A DNA stretch of 64,000 nt. Source: Symsagittifera roscoffensis (Eukaryota; Xenacoelomorpha; Acoela; Convolutidae). The stretch spans positions 4,417,624 to 4,481,623 of the forward strand of contig NC_087071.1 in the NCBI RefSeq assembly GCF_963678635.1, read 5' to 3'. Under the pieces are notes generated by a model. It ran no database searches. It worked only from the letters and a program-made list of their open reading frames with translations, and was not told the origin of the DNA. A program made the position numbers and the translations under genes. Of this stretch, positions 9,994 to 19,290 are shown piece by piece (the stretch's first letter is position 1; every line of letters starts with the position of its first letter).

Positions 9994-12900
9994 ATGAAAC
10001 GGAGTAGGGTACCGGTGCTTGAAAAAAGGTCAAGTGGATCAAACACGAAATATAACTCGTCGCTGCGTGGAACAACATCAAGGGGCCCAGGCAAAACAAG
10101 AAATAACTTTTCAGTTAGCATGGTCAGCACGAGGAGTGGCACCGAGAGCAAGACGCGAGAAGATGCGAGGGAAAAACAGGTGGAGCCTACAATCGAAATC
10201 GACCTAGAGACACCAGACCAGAGCGTAGATGAACTGGAGAAAAAGACGACGGAGTCAACTCCAATGCCCAATGCAGAAGAACCAAACCCGAAACCCATAG
10301 AGTTCTCACCAATAGACGATGTGGAGGATGCAATAGGCAACACCGAAGAAACGGTGAAAGAAGACTCTCAAGTAAAAAAGACATCTTTTACAGAAAGGTT
10401 GGCGATGATGGTCGGAATAAAAACGAAAGAGAACGTGACTGAAGAACCAAAAGCTGAAAGAGCACGAACATTTGGGACAGTGAGCACGAAGACGACAGAA
10501 GCCAATCCGAGAGAGGAACAAACTAAAGCAGAAGCAACGGCCGAAGAAAGACCAACGGCTGACCATGAAGAGGCTACTCTTGAGCTAGGTGACTTGATGG
10601 CAAAACTGAATCAGATCGACAAAAAGCTGAAGCACAGCGAAGAGGACAGAGAAGTGATAAGAAAAGAATTAAGATACAACAAACACGAGTATCTGGATAG
10701 TTATTTTAACCTGGCTAAGGCAACAGACGAGAGACTCAAGGAGATGACAGATAAGGTAGAAGCCACCAATAAAGAACGAGATGGGAACATCAAAAAAGAT
10801 TTGCAACAGTTGAAAAACCGATATAATGATGTCAACAGCCAAATAGGTAGCCTGGAAAAGAGGCTGGACACAATGAGCAAGAATCAGGCCGAAAGTTCAT
10901 GTGCAATACAGACGAAATTGGATGCAATCTTGAGAAATTCTACCTCACAAGAAAGACCGGCAGCGGATCGCACGCAAGGCACCAGAGTTGACTTTGTGGA
11001 ACCACAAAGGGGCAAACGGCAATCGACACCGTTGCCCTTAACCCGGGATACGGTGAGCATAGCACCAACGGCTGATAAAACAATCATGAAAAGTGGGAAT
11101 TCAAACACAACGAGTTGTCCGGGGGACTCAACAGCTAGCAGCAACGCAGGTTCGGATGCCATGACGTGGGCAAGCACTTGGGAGATGATGAACAGGACTC
11201 TAGAGGCCTTCGCCACGAGGAACACTAACTCGAGCGATAGGAGAGACGGAAAATCAAGGAAAACTTTCAAGAAGCCAAAAGAATTCAAAGACGACTCAGA
11301 TGGATGCATTGACACGTGGGTGGAAGTGATGAGATTACATCTAGAACAAGATAACTTAAATGATGAAAGGCAAGCATGCACAGCCATACTCAGTAACCTG
11401 GAAGGCACGGCATTGAAATGCGTGGTTGCAAAGAAAGAAGAAGAACGCGATACCGCGGACAAGATCTTCAAGATATTGCTGAATCGATTCGGGTCAGGCA
11501 TGAAGGGTCACCAAGCGATGATGCGATTTGAAAAGAGAAGGCAGAGGGACGACGAGTCAATAGATCGGTTCCTAGATGATCTCGAGAGCTTGAGAAGAAG
11601 GAGTGACCCAGAGGAGTCGACAAACAGAAGAAACTTTAGCATTGCCTCGAAGTTCATTGATGGGGTAAAAAGTGACGACTTAAGGACAATGTTAGCAACA
11701 TACTACACATTGTCGAAAGACAGCCCACCAACCCCAGAAGAAATGAGACAGAAATCAAGGGAATACATGCTGATGAAACCCAAGAAATACTCATATACAG
11801 AAAACAGGAACACGCAAGGGGGAAGTCAACCCCAGAGGTCGTCATGGTACAAGCCTAGAGATGACATGGACAAGCGCAGATCATGCGCGAACTGCGGGTC
11901 GGCGGATCACCACGTGGCTGACTGCACAACATACAAACAAGGCATGAAGAGTCTAGGATATGCACCAGATGAGGAGGACATGAGCCAGATGGAGGAACAC
12001 GAGTACTATAGTGGCTTAATCATCAAGATAGGCGCAAGATGCTTCTTCTGTAACCAGGAGGGGCACTTCAGAATGGATTGTCCCTTGTTCTGGGAAGCGG
12101 TCAAGGACCAGAGTCACCCCAAACATAAGTTGGCATTAGCGGCAGTGCAGAATCAGCGGAATAGACAAAACGAGTTTGAATCTAGGAACTTAGGAGCACC
12201 AAGCACGGAATTGCCGACGAAAACAGTGAAAGCTGTAACACATGTTAATGGTGCGATAGAGTCCGCGGCCGGGAACTCGCTAGAGATAAACTATGAGAAA
12301 GCGGCGACGGAAGCAATTGCCAAAGTAAAACAGGATCTGGCTGCGAAAGAAATAGAGCAACGACTAAAGCTGGAGATCGAAAGACAGAATTTCAACGAAG
12401 CATTAACCGGATCGAACCAAACACCAGAGGCTGTACCGGGCTCAACAAAGACGGGGAATTGTAACACTGTAAAAATGGTGACGGGAAAGCCATTCGGCAT
12501 ATCGAAAATTGGGGCTAGAATAATGTCGATAATCACAGTGGGCGGCCACGAGGTAACCAGAAACTTGAGCGAACCGAGCGACCAGACGATAATGCACATT
12601 GACGTGTACGCAGATTACTTGAGCTGTATAAGCCCACAAACGACTTCTAGAGCCTTGAGAGCACTACTGATGAGAGGGGGCAGCAAGTCGGTACGTGTTG
12701 ATAACAGATATACTGAAGCTTATGGTCCACACGAGGTGATGCTAAATATAGATGGGATCAACATCTATACCAAGACAATGATAACATGTGACGAAGACCT
12801 AATTGGGCAAATCTACGTAGGCAAAGAAGAGTTGAAAGTGAGATCGATTGGACACTGCGCGATGCTTGAAGGAGATGCGATGTACATCGGGACAGAGGCA

Positions 12901-13089
12901 GATGTGACAGGGCACGTGCTAGATATAAGTGGCAAAAAGACTCAATTGCGTGGGTTACTGGATACGGGAGCAGTCTTGAGCGTCATACCAATCGAAAAGG
13001 GGAGAAGATGGGAGAAGATGGGCTTTGACAAAGGTGACTTGATAGACTCGAGAATACGGCTCTTCGGGTGCTGGGCAGGACGCCGATAA
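9994..13089 (+). CDS. gag: Ty3-like Gag with two zinc knuckles and start of retropepsin
   Basis: This is the structural polyprotein that packages element RNA. The N-terminal 190 residues are charged and Glu/Thr-rich. Residues about 195-310 form a predicted coiled coil (LMAKLNQIDKKLKHSEEDRE, LEKRLDTM). Residues about 425-600 look like the Ty3 capsid region (FKDDSDGCIDTWVEVMRLHL, RFGSGMKGHQAMMRFEKRRQ). Two C-x2-C-x4-H-x4-C knuckles follow at residues 631-644 (CANCGSADHHVADC) and 683-696 (CFFCNQEGHFRMDC). The retropepsin catalytic motif DTGA lies at residue 990. The frame ends at 13089, inside the protease, while the remainder continues in the -1 frame from about 13068. The ATG at 9994 is used because the preceding 50 bases contain stops. 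Confidence 0.9.
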   Translation: MKRSRVPVLEKRSSGSNTKYNSSLRGTTSRGPGKTRNNFSVSMVSTRSGTESKTREDAREKQVEPTIEIDLETPDQSVDELEKKTTESTPMPNAEEPNPKPIEFSPIDDVEDAIGNTEETVKEDSQVKKTSFTERLAMMVGIKTKENVTEEPKAERARTFGTVSTKTTEANPREEQTKAEATAEERPTADHEEATLELGDLMAKLNQIDKKLKHSEEDREVIRKELRYNKHEYLDSYFNLAKATDERLKEMTDKVEATNKERDGNIKKDLQQLKNRYNDVNSQIGSLEKRLDTMSKNQAESSCAIQTKLDAILRNSTSQERPAADRTQGTRVDFVEPQRGKRQSTPLPLTRDTVSIAPTADKTIMKSGNSNTTSCPGDSTASSNAGSDAMTWASTWEMMNRTLEAFATRNTNSSDRRDGKSRKTFKKPKEFKDDSDGCIDTWVEVMRLHLEQDNLNDERQACTAILSNLEGTALKCVVAKKEEERDTADKIFKILLNRFGSGMKGHQAMMRFEKRRQRDDESIDRFLDDLESLRRRSDPEESTNRRNFSIASKFIDGVKSDDLRTMLATYYTLSKDSPPTPEEMRQKSREYMLMKPKKYSYTENRNTQGGSQPQRSSWYKPRDDMDKRRSCANCGSADHHVADCTTYKQGMKSLGYAPDEEDMSQMEEHEYYSGLIIKIGARCFFCNQEGHFRMDCPLFWEAVKDQSHPKHKLALAAVQNQRNRQNEFESRNLGAPSTELPTKTVKAVTHVNGAIESAAGNSLEINYEKAATEAIAKVKQDLAAKEIEQRLKLEIERQNFNEALTGSNQTPEAVPGSTKTGNCNTVKMVTGKPFGISKIGARIMSIITVGGHEVTRNLSEPSDQTIMHIDVYADYLSCISPQTTSRALRALLMRGGSKSVRVDNRYTEAYGPHEVMLNIDGINIYTKTMITCDEDLIGQIYVGKEELKVRSIGHCAMLEGDAMYIGTEADVTGHVLDISGKKTQLRGLLDTGAVLSVIPIEKGRRWEKMGFDKGDLIDSRIRLFGCWAGRR

Positions 13090-13292
13090 TAGCCCTCAAT
13101 TTGGGGGAACGTAACCTGTGGATGAGCTTTATCGTGGTAGAAAACCTAGATGAATCTGACCAATTCATTTTGGGCAGAGACTTCATCAGGAATTTCGACG
13201 TAACGATAGATCTAAATAACGCAATGTTCAGGATACGGAACCCGGATAGGAGGTACGCAATCAAACCGGTAAATTTAATAATGGCAAATTAA
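13068..13292 (+). CDS. Retropepsin C-terminal half (-1 frame)
   Basis: This frame continues the aspartic protease begun in the Gag frame. It carries the flap-distal part and the conserved ILGRDFIRNFDVTIDL block that closes the Ty3 retropepsin fold. It overlaps the Gag frame by 22 bases and lies in frame -1 to it. No classical X-XXY-YYZ slippery heptamer is visible in the overlap, so this may be a single-base indel rather than programmed frameshifting. It ends at a TAA (13290-13292), but the same frame then stays open into pol, whose first residues (KAPVFLSRRVRLKANE) continue smoothly. Confidence 0.75.
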   Translation: MLGRTPIIALNLGERNLWMSFIVVENLDESDQFILGRDFIRNFDVTIDLNNAMFRIRNPDRRYAIKPVNLIMAN

Positions 13293-13310
13293 AACAAAGC
13301 ACCGGTATTC

Positions 13311-16300
13311 TTGAGTAGGAGGGTGAGGCTAAAAGCTAATGAAGCGGCAATCGTAAGCTTGAGGATGAAAAATTACAATGAACTAAGTGATAACAAGCAA
13401 GTGTGCATAGTTCCAAATCCTAATAGTCAAAGTGCTGCTGTTTTAGGAAGATCATTCTCGATAACGAAGAGCGGCCTCTGTGTCAGTGTCTTGTTGAATA
13501 CCCTTGATATACCGATCACGATACAGAGAGGAAGGAAACTGGGATATGCATTACCGGTTAAAACTCGATATGAAACGATTGAGGACTCAAAACAAAATGA
13601 AGTTGTTGATTGTCCCAATCACAGGGACAAAATTTGTATCTTGAAACGATTGCAGAAAATAAAAGATTCTTCAGGTCTTATTAAATCACTTAAGTCAGAA
13701 ACGGACGATGGGCTGTCGAGCTGTTCGAACTTTCCAGAGCGACCCACACTAGATGAAATGCAAACGAATAAACCGGTTCTGCCGGAGATTGAACATTTGA
13801 GGGGCAAACTGAAAGATGAACAGCTCGAAGCCATCAAGGACGTACTAGAGCGGAACGAGGAAGTTTTTTCGAGGCATAAGGCGGATATCGGGTGTTGTAA
13901 TTTCGTTGAGCATGAAATAGAACTTGAGGAAAACGCGGTACCACACAGGGAGGGGGCGAGGCGCATGACCCCACACAAATCGGACGCGTGTAGAAAAGAA
14001 ATCGAGACGTTACTAGAGTATGACATGATAGAACCATCCAAGTCACCGTGGGCGGGTGGAGTAGTGATGGCCGAAAAGAAAGGCGACCAGTTGAGGTTTT
14101 GTCGTGATTTTCGATACCTGAACTCCGTCACGGTGAAGGATGCCTATCCCATACCTAGGATTGATGAGAGCCTCTCGAAGTTAGGTGATGCAAAATTTTT
14201 TACGACTCTTGATTTAGGCTCGGCCTTTTGGCAAGTACCACTAAGGAAGCAGGACAGGGACAAGACAGGGTTTGCCTGCGAGTTGGGTCTGTTTCAATGG
14301 AAACGGATGCCGTTTGGACTTTGCAATGCCACAGCCACGTTTCAGCGATTGATGGCACACGCGCTGATAGGCGTGACGAAGAAGTATGGCAACCTGGTAA
14401 TGTGCTACGTGGATGACGTGGTAATAGCGACGCCAACACTGGAAGACCACATTGAGAGACTTGACGAAGTGTTTGCATGCATGAAGAGGTCGGGGCTAAA
14501 GTGTAAACCATCAAAGTGCGAGATACTCAAGGACTCAATAAAATACTTGGGCAGGATGGTTGACAAGCACGGCATCAGACCTGACACGGACGCCGTGGAA
14601 GCAGTCCTGACCTGGAAATCACCGAAGACGGAGCACCAGTTGATGAGCTTCCTGGGTTTCGCTAACTACTATAGAGAGTTCATCAAAGGCTATGCAGACA
14701 AGGTATACCCGATGCAACAATTAATGAGACACAAGGGCAAGAAGTTCACGTGGAACAACGCAGCAGAAGAGTCATTCCAGAGAATAAAGAAAGAGCTATG
14801 TGAGGCACCAGTACTAGGTATGCCGACTGAGAAAGGGATGTACGTGCTGGACACGGATGCGTCGGTAGTCGCGATTTCTGGGATTCTGCACCAAGAACAA
14901 GAATGGAATGGGAAGACAGTCTTGAGACCAATAGCGTACGGGAGCAAAGTCCTGAGTGACACGGAAATGAAGTACGGAGCACCAAAAGCAGAGATGTTCG
15001 CGGTGGTTACCTTTGTCGAGAAGTACAGGGCATACCTGGGTAGTGAGCCATTCAAGTTGCGAGTCGACAATCGAGCACTGAGCTGGCTGAAAACGTACTC
15101 AATGGACCAAAGTTACATTGGGAGTTGGATAGTTCGCCTGGACGGATACAACATGATAATTGAGCATAGAACGCGAGATAAACATCAGAATGCCGACAGC
15201 TTGAGTAAGAAAACGGAGTTCTATGAGAGACAAGAGCAAAGAGAAGCAGACAGACCTGAAATCAAAGATGGCTTCTCATTCATGGACAAGGAAACGTACG
15301 ACAGTCTTCCACTCACGAGATGGCTGGACAAGTCAGGCAAACCGATAGAAGATCATCCTGAATTGCCTAAAGAGCCTCCAGAGAAGATCATCTTGAAGAA
15401 GAGCAAGGGGAATCCGATTGAGATTATACTCAAGTCGAAGATCGTGAAGGAGACGCTCAAGGCAAAAGGCTATGATCTTAACCAGGTGGAAGCAGGAACT
15501 GCAAAGATAGGCGATGACTTAATGAGGTTGCTCGAGAAACTATCAGATGATAAGCCTGTGATACAAGAGAAGGGTCAAGAGAAACCGGAATTCACTATAC
15601 TTCGGAGAAAAGAGACAGTGAACGATACTGACTCATCAAGAGGAAGCGTCACTGACAGCAAAGATGTCGTGCGGTCACTAGTTGACAAAATCCCCGAAGA
15701 CATTCTGGAGCAGACCAAGGTTAGGAAAAAGAAAGTGACGTTCAAAGAAGATACTGAACACCTGGGACTAGGTCAAGAGTCCGGGGAGTGTTCCAGGTTC
15801 ACGGAAGAAGGAACCGGAGAAGGGAAATTGTCCGGGGAGTGTGAAGGATGGGATGAAGACTCGGATGAGAGCAGCGAAAACCAAGACAGTCTGTGCATGA
15901 TATTGGCGGAAGAGAAGACAAGGCACCACGACAGGGAGTTACAGACGGATCCATCTTCAGGAACATACAACATGGACATACAGGAGATGCGAGGTGGTGA
16001 GGAACTTGAGAAAATTGCGGTCGCAAGGAAACCATTCAGGGAATTATCATGCAACTCAAACATCAGAACGAATCTGGTGCCAGAAGATGATATGAAATTC
16101 GTGAAAAAGATGATATGCGTGAAACTGAGTGATGACATCCACAACCCTGGTGAGATGAATGGACAGATCAATGTGCTAAAGGAGCATGTCAAGGCGAGAT
16201 ATAGGCTGTCAGACCTAATAAGAGCCCAGAAGAATGACAAAATGACAAGTAACCTCTCCAAATGGATCAAGTCGGGGGTCATGGAGAAGGGGGAACTTGA

Positions 16301-18788
16301 GGAAGACAGCTACAAGATCTTGAGCCAGTTCTACAAAGAAAAGAAAGACTTACTTTATCACACAGCTGATGGAGTGGTGGCGTGCAAGAGGAGAGATGAG
16401 GAAAAGATATTACACAAACACAACCTCATCATACTACCACAATTGTACCAGACAGAGGTGCTTTTCAGATCACACGACCAGATGGGCCACCAGGGGATAG
16501 ACAAAGTACAACAAAGGATACTTCACAGGTTTGATTGGCCAGGAATGAGAAAAGCTTGCGAGAGATGGGTGAATGCCTGCCTGGCATGTCTCCAGGTAAA
16601 AGACCCAAGGAAGATGAAGTTTCCTCTCAAGTCCGTTGAGAGCTCAGAGTTCAATGAAGTGGTGCAGATAGACCATCAAAAAATCTGCATGACAGAGTCG
16701 GGAGGATATAACCAGATACTGGTTATAATAGATCACTTCACAAAGTTGGCGGAAGCGGTTCCGTGCCAGACAGCCTCGGCCGAAGAGACATGTGATCATC
16801 TGATAACGCATTGGATATCACGGTATGGTTGTCCAATGACTTTCCAGTCAGACAACGGAAAAGCTTTCGTGGGGGACTTGACAAAAGAATTGATGAAGAG
16901 ATCGCACATTGCTCAAGCACACTCGACGACCTATCATCCACAGACCAATGGTTTGGTAGAGAGACAGAACAGGACACTGGTCAACATGTTAAGGGTGTAC
17001 TGCTCAAGATACATGACGGATTGGGACAAATACCTGCCACAGGTAGTAGGAGCCTACAACAGTACACAGCACTCAACGACGGGCATCAGTCCTTTCATGA
17101 TGTTGACGGGCAGGGAGAGAGCAATGCCTCTGACATTCTTTTACCCGGAATACGAAGGGAAAAGGACGTCGCCTCAGGCATACGTGAAAAAAGCGATCAA
17201 AAGACAACAGGAGTTGAACGAGCTATGCAGGAGGAACACGGCGCAAGCGCAAATGAGGCAACGCAGGAAATATGACGAAAAAATATTACGAGCAAAGCCA
17301 TATGAAGTGGGCCAATACGTGTGGGTCTTCCAAAATGTCATACCGCCCAAGGGAACAAAGAAATTACTCAAGAAGTGGAGGGGACTATTCATGATAACGG
17401 AGGTTCATCAACAAGGACGGTTCTATCGCTTGAGTACTGGGCGAGCGGCACATTATGAAAACCTGAAGCCTCACGTCCCGTCCCCAGAGGATTGGTGCAT
17501 ACCGAAGGACATGGAGGGTCTTGAGTACCTGGTGGTAGAGCCAGCGTGTGAAGTGAATGAAAAAGGCACCAGGGAGAAAAATGATGGTAATGAGAACTTG
17601 AGTTTGGACGACAACGAAAAGATAGGAGGGGAGTCTGATGCAGGATCATTTGTAGAAGAAGACTGGAACGACCCGGAGCAAGATGAGGTGCCGAAGTGGA
17701 CGGAGCCGGATCGACCGACACCACCGGAAACCAGGACTGGCAATCGTAAACGCACCGGCATGAGGTACAACAGGTACGGGGATGACTTCTTGATCGATAA
17801 AATACAGCCAGACAAATTGGGCGAGGAACTACTGAGCGCAGGCGAACTGGAAGCCGGAGAGGAATGGCAGGTCATTGACGATGGTGGACACTACCCGCAG
17901 GAAGACCACTCGACGCCGGAATTAGAGACGGATCTCGAGCAGAGTGAGATAGAGAGGAGGGAGAACACGAACTTGAGGGTACTAGAGTGGATGCGCGATG
18001 TCAAAGACGAGAGCTACGAAGGACAAAGCATTCAACAAGTCGATGTATCAGCGGCAAATTACATGAAGACAGAAGACCCTCTTTTCGGATGGACGGCAAC
18101 AGACAGGCCACTGGACATTCCTCAGGACAATTCAGACCCGACAACATCGACGGGGACGTCGATAAATATTTTTGTCCGGGGAGTGGGGGTAGGACTTACC
18201 CACACCGAAAATTTGATGATAAAGAAGCTCAAGGAAGTGAGAGAAACAAGCGAATTGGAACTGGAAGAAGAAGAGCCGGAGCCCACCATAGGTCGGAATT
18301 TCAAAACGAAATTTGAAATACCCAATGAGTACTCGGAGAACATCATGATAACGGATAGTGACTTCATCCTGTCAAACAGGACTAGCGCGATCTGCATCAC
18401 GGCGGACATGAGTTTCAAATCAAGATTAGAAGCTGACTTCAGAAGAGAGTACCAGAACGTGGAGTTTCTGTTCAGACAGAGACCAGGACTAGGAGGGATG
18501 GCAGCGCTTCCACCATCAGTAGCACAAGTCCCGGGCAAATATCTCTGCTTCCTAGTGACGAGGGTCAATGACAGGAACACAATTGATCCCGAACACGTGA
18601 TGTTGGCACTGACAAGACTACGAGACTTCATGATTGAAAGAGGAATAACGGAGGTCTCAATGCCGGTGTATGACCCAAACAGGGGCAAACTGAGCTCGAG
18701 GGAATTGTACGCTATCCTACATGTAGTCTTTGCGGAAACTGAGATAATGGTGTATCTGCACAAAAAATACTACTTGAGCATAGCCTGA
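13311..18788 (+). CDS. pol: Ty3-like Pol: RT, RNase H, DD35E integrase, macro-like tail
   Basis: This protein copies element RNA into DNA and inserts it. RT spans about residues 190-440 with YVDD at 366-369 and the FGLCNATATFQRLM block. RNase H follows with its first Asp at 514 (DTDAS), the KAEMFAVV glutamate and a RVDNRALSWL block. A long charged spacer of about 340 residues precedes the integrase zinc-finger region (HQGIDKVQQR, then CLACLQVKD). The integrase catalytic triad is D1121, D1181 and E1217, with exactly 35 residues between the last two. A KKWRGLFMITEV block corresponds to the GPY/F region. After an acidic stretch, residues about 1690-1825 resemble a macro domain. The nominal start is TTG at 13311; a stop at 13290 separates it from the protease in the same frame, so expression needs readthrough, or the stop is an error. 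Confidence 0.93.
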   Translation: MSRRVRLKANEAAIVSLRMKNYNELSDNKQVCIVPNPNSQSAAVLGRSFSITKSGLCVSVLLNTLDIPITIQRGRKLGYALPVKTRYETIEDSKQNEVVDCPNHRDKICILKRLQKIKDSSGLIKSLKSETDDGLSSCSNFPERPTLDEMQTNKPVLPEIEHLRGKLKDEQLEAIKDVLERNEEVFSRHKADIGCCNFVEHEIELEENAVPHREGARRMTPHKSDACRKEIETLLEYDMIEPSKSPWAGGVVMAEKKGDQLRFCRDFRYLNSVTVKDAYPIPRIDESLSKLGDAKFFTTLDLGSAFWQVPLRKQDRDKTGFACELGLFQWKRMPFGLCNATATFQRLMAHALIGVTKKYGNLVMCYVDDVVIATPTLEDHIERLDEVFACMKRSGLKCKPSKCEILKDSIKYLGRMVDKHGIRPDTDAVEAVLTWKSPKTEHQLMSFLGFANYYREFIKGYADKVYPMQQLMRHKGKKFTWNNAAEESFQRIKKELCEAPVLGMPTEKGMYVLDTDASVVAISGILHQEQEWNGKTVLRPIAYGSKVLSDTEMKYGAPKAEMFAVVTFVEKYRAYLGSEPFKLRVDNRALSWLKTYSMDQSYIGSWIVRLDGYNMIIEHRTRDKHQNADSLSKKTEFYERQEQREADRPEIKDGFSFMDKETYDSLPLTRWLDKSGKPIEDHPELPKEPPEKIILKKSKGNPIEIILKSKIVKETLKAKGYDLNQVEAGTAKIGDDLMRLLEKLSDDKPVIQEKGQEKPEFTILRRKETVNDTDSSRGSVTDSKDVVRSLVDKIPEDILEQTKVRKKKVTFKEDTEHLGLGQESGECSRFTEEGTGEGKLSGECEGWDEDSDESSENQDSLCMILAEEKTRHHDRELQTDPSSGTYNMDIQEMRGGEELEKIAVARKPFRELSCNSNIRTNLVPEDDMKFVKKMICVKLSDDIHNPGEMNGQINVLKEHVKARYRLSDLIRAQKNDKMTSNLSKWIKSGVMEKGELEEDSYKILSQFYKEKKDLLYHTADGVVACKRRDEEKILHKHNLIILPQLYQTEVLFRSHDQMGHQGIDKVQQRILHRFDWPGMRKACERWVNACLACLQVKDPRKMKFPLKSVESSEFNEVVQIDHQKICMTESGGYNQILVIIDHFTKLAEAVPCQTASAEETCDHLITHWISRYGCPMTFQSDNGKAFVGDLTKELMKRSHIAQAHSTTYHPQTNGLVERQNRTLVNMLRVYCSRYMTDWDKYLPQVVGAYNSTQHSTTGISPFMMLTGRERAMPLTFFYPEYEGKRTSPQAYVKKAIKRQQELNELCRRNTAQAQMRQRRKYDEKILRAKPYEVGQYVWVFQNVIPPKGTKKLLKKWRGLFMITEVHQQGRFYRLSTGRAAHYENLKPHVPSPEDWCIPKDMEGLEYLVVEPACEVNEKGTREKNDGNENLSLDDNEKIGGESDAGSFVEEDWNDPEQDEVPKWTEPDRPTPPETRTGNRKRTGMRYNRYGDDFLIDKIQPDKLGEELLSAGELEAGEEWQVIDDGGHYPQEDHSTPELETDLEQSEIERRENTNLRVLEWMRDVKDESYEGQSIQQVDVSAANYMKTEDPLFGWTATDRPLDIPQDNSDPTTSTGTSINIFVRGVGVGLTHTENLMIKKLKEVRETSELELEEEEPEPTIGRNFKTKFEIPNEYSENIMITDSDFILSNRTSAICITADMSFKSRLEADFRREYQNVEFLFRQRPGLGGMAALPPSVAQVPGKYLCFLVTRVNDRNTIDPEHVMLALTRLRDFMIERGITEVSMPVYDPNRGKLSSRELYAILHVVFAETEIMVYLHKKYYLSIA

Positions 18789-19290
18789 GTTGGGGACACG
18801 GGGGTCTCGAGTTGGGTGTGAGGGAGGAGTCTTGAGTTAGGTACTGGGGTGCGACGCAGGTAAAGGGATCTTAAGACGTGATTGGCATGACAATTGGATT
18901 TTTAAAAAAGGAATTAACGGTGCTAAAACATAAAATGAATCTGCATGCTTTTAAGGAAATTCCAATTGAATCGTTTTAAGTAGAATGAAAATGATAAGAT
19001 TTTAACCATACTGGTAAAAGGGGGGTCTCTAGGTTAGGAACATGACAAGTTAAGTCTTAATGTGGTTTCTGTTTTCAGATCAAGTTTGAAAAACAAAGTT
19101 GAAAATCTAACTACACTCAAGCGAGGAACAGAAAGAGAAATCTTGATTGAACTCGCGATAATCGGCACCTGCAACAAGTATTTGCAAGGGAACATTTCTA
19201 GAGAATTCTTGAGTTGGGTAATACTTGAGTCGGTAAGGTAATTCTTGAGCTGGTTAACACATACCTGTATACATCCCGAAGTCACAAAGA
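18789..19290 (+). other. Pol-ORF3 spacer with direct CTYGAG repeats
   Basis: There is no gene in this 502-base stretch. It begins with CTCGAGTTGGG and CTTGAGTTAGG copies, contains the purine run AAAAGGGGGG near 19016 and a splice acceptor at 19078. It ends with three spaced CTTGAG copies (19208, 19227, 19244), each followed by a GGTAA or GGTTAA motif with a period near 18 bases. Confidence 0.6.
19063..19078 (+). promoter_or_regulatory. 3' splice site upstream of ORF3
   Basis: The tract TGGTTTCTGTTTTCAG ends in AG at 19078, with a pyrimidine run matching the animal, and especially worm-like, acceptor consensus. It lies 212 bases before the ORF3 ATG at 19291, the position where retrovirus-like elements splice a subgenomic mRNA for their third gene. 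A candidate donor, GTGAGTAC, lies at 7159 in the leader region. Trans-splicing of a leader is an alternative. Confidence 0.45.
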
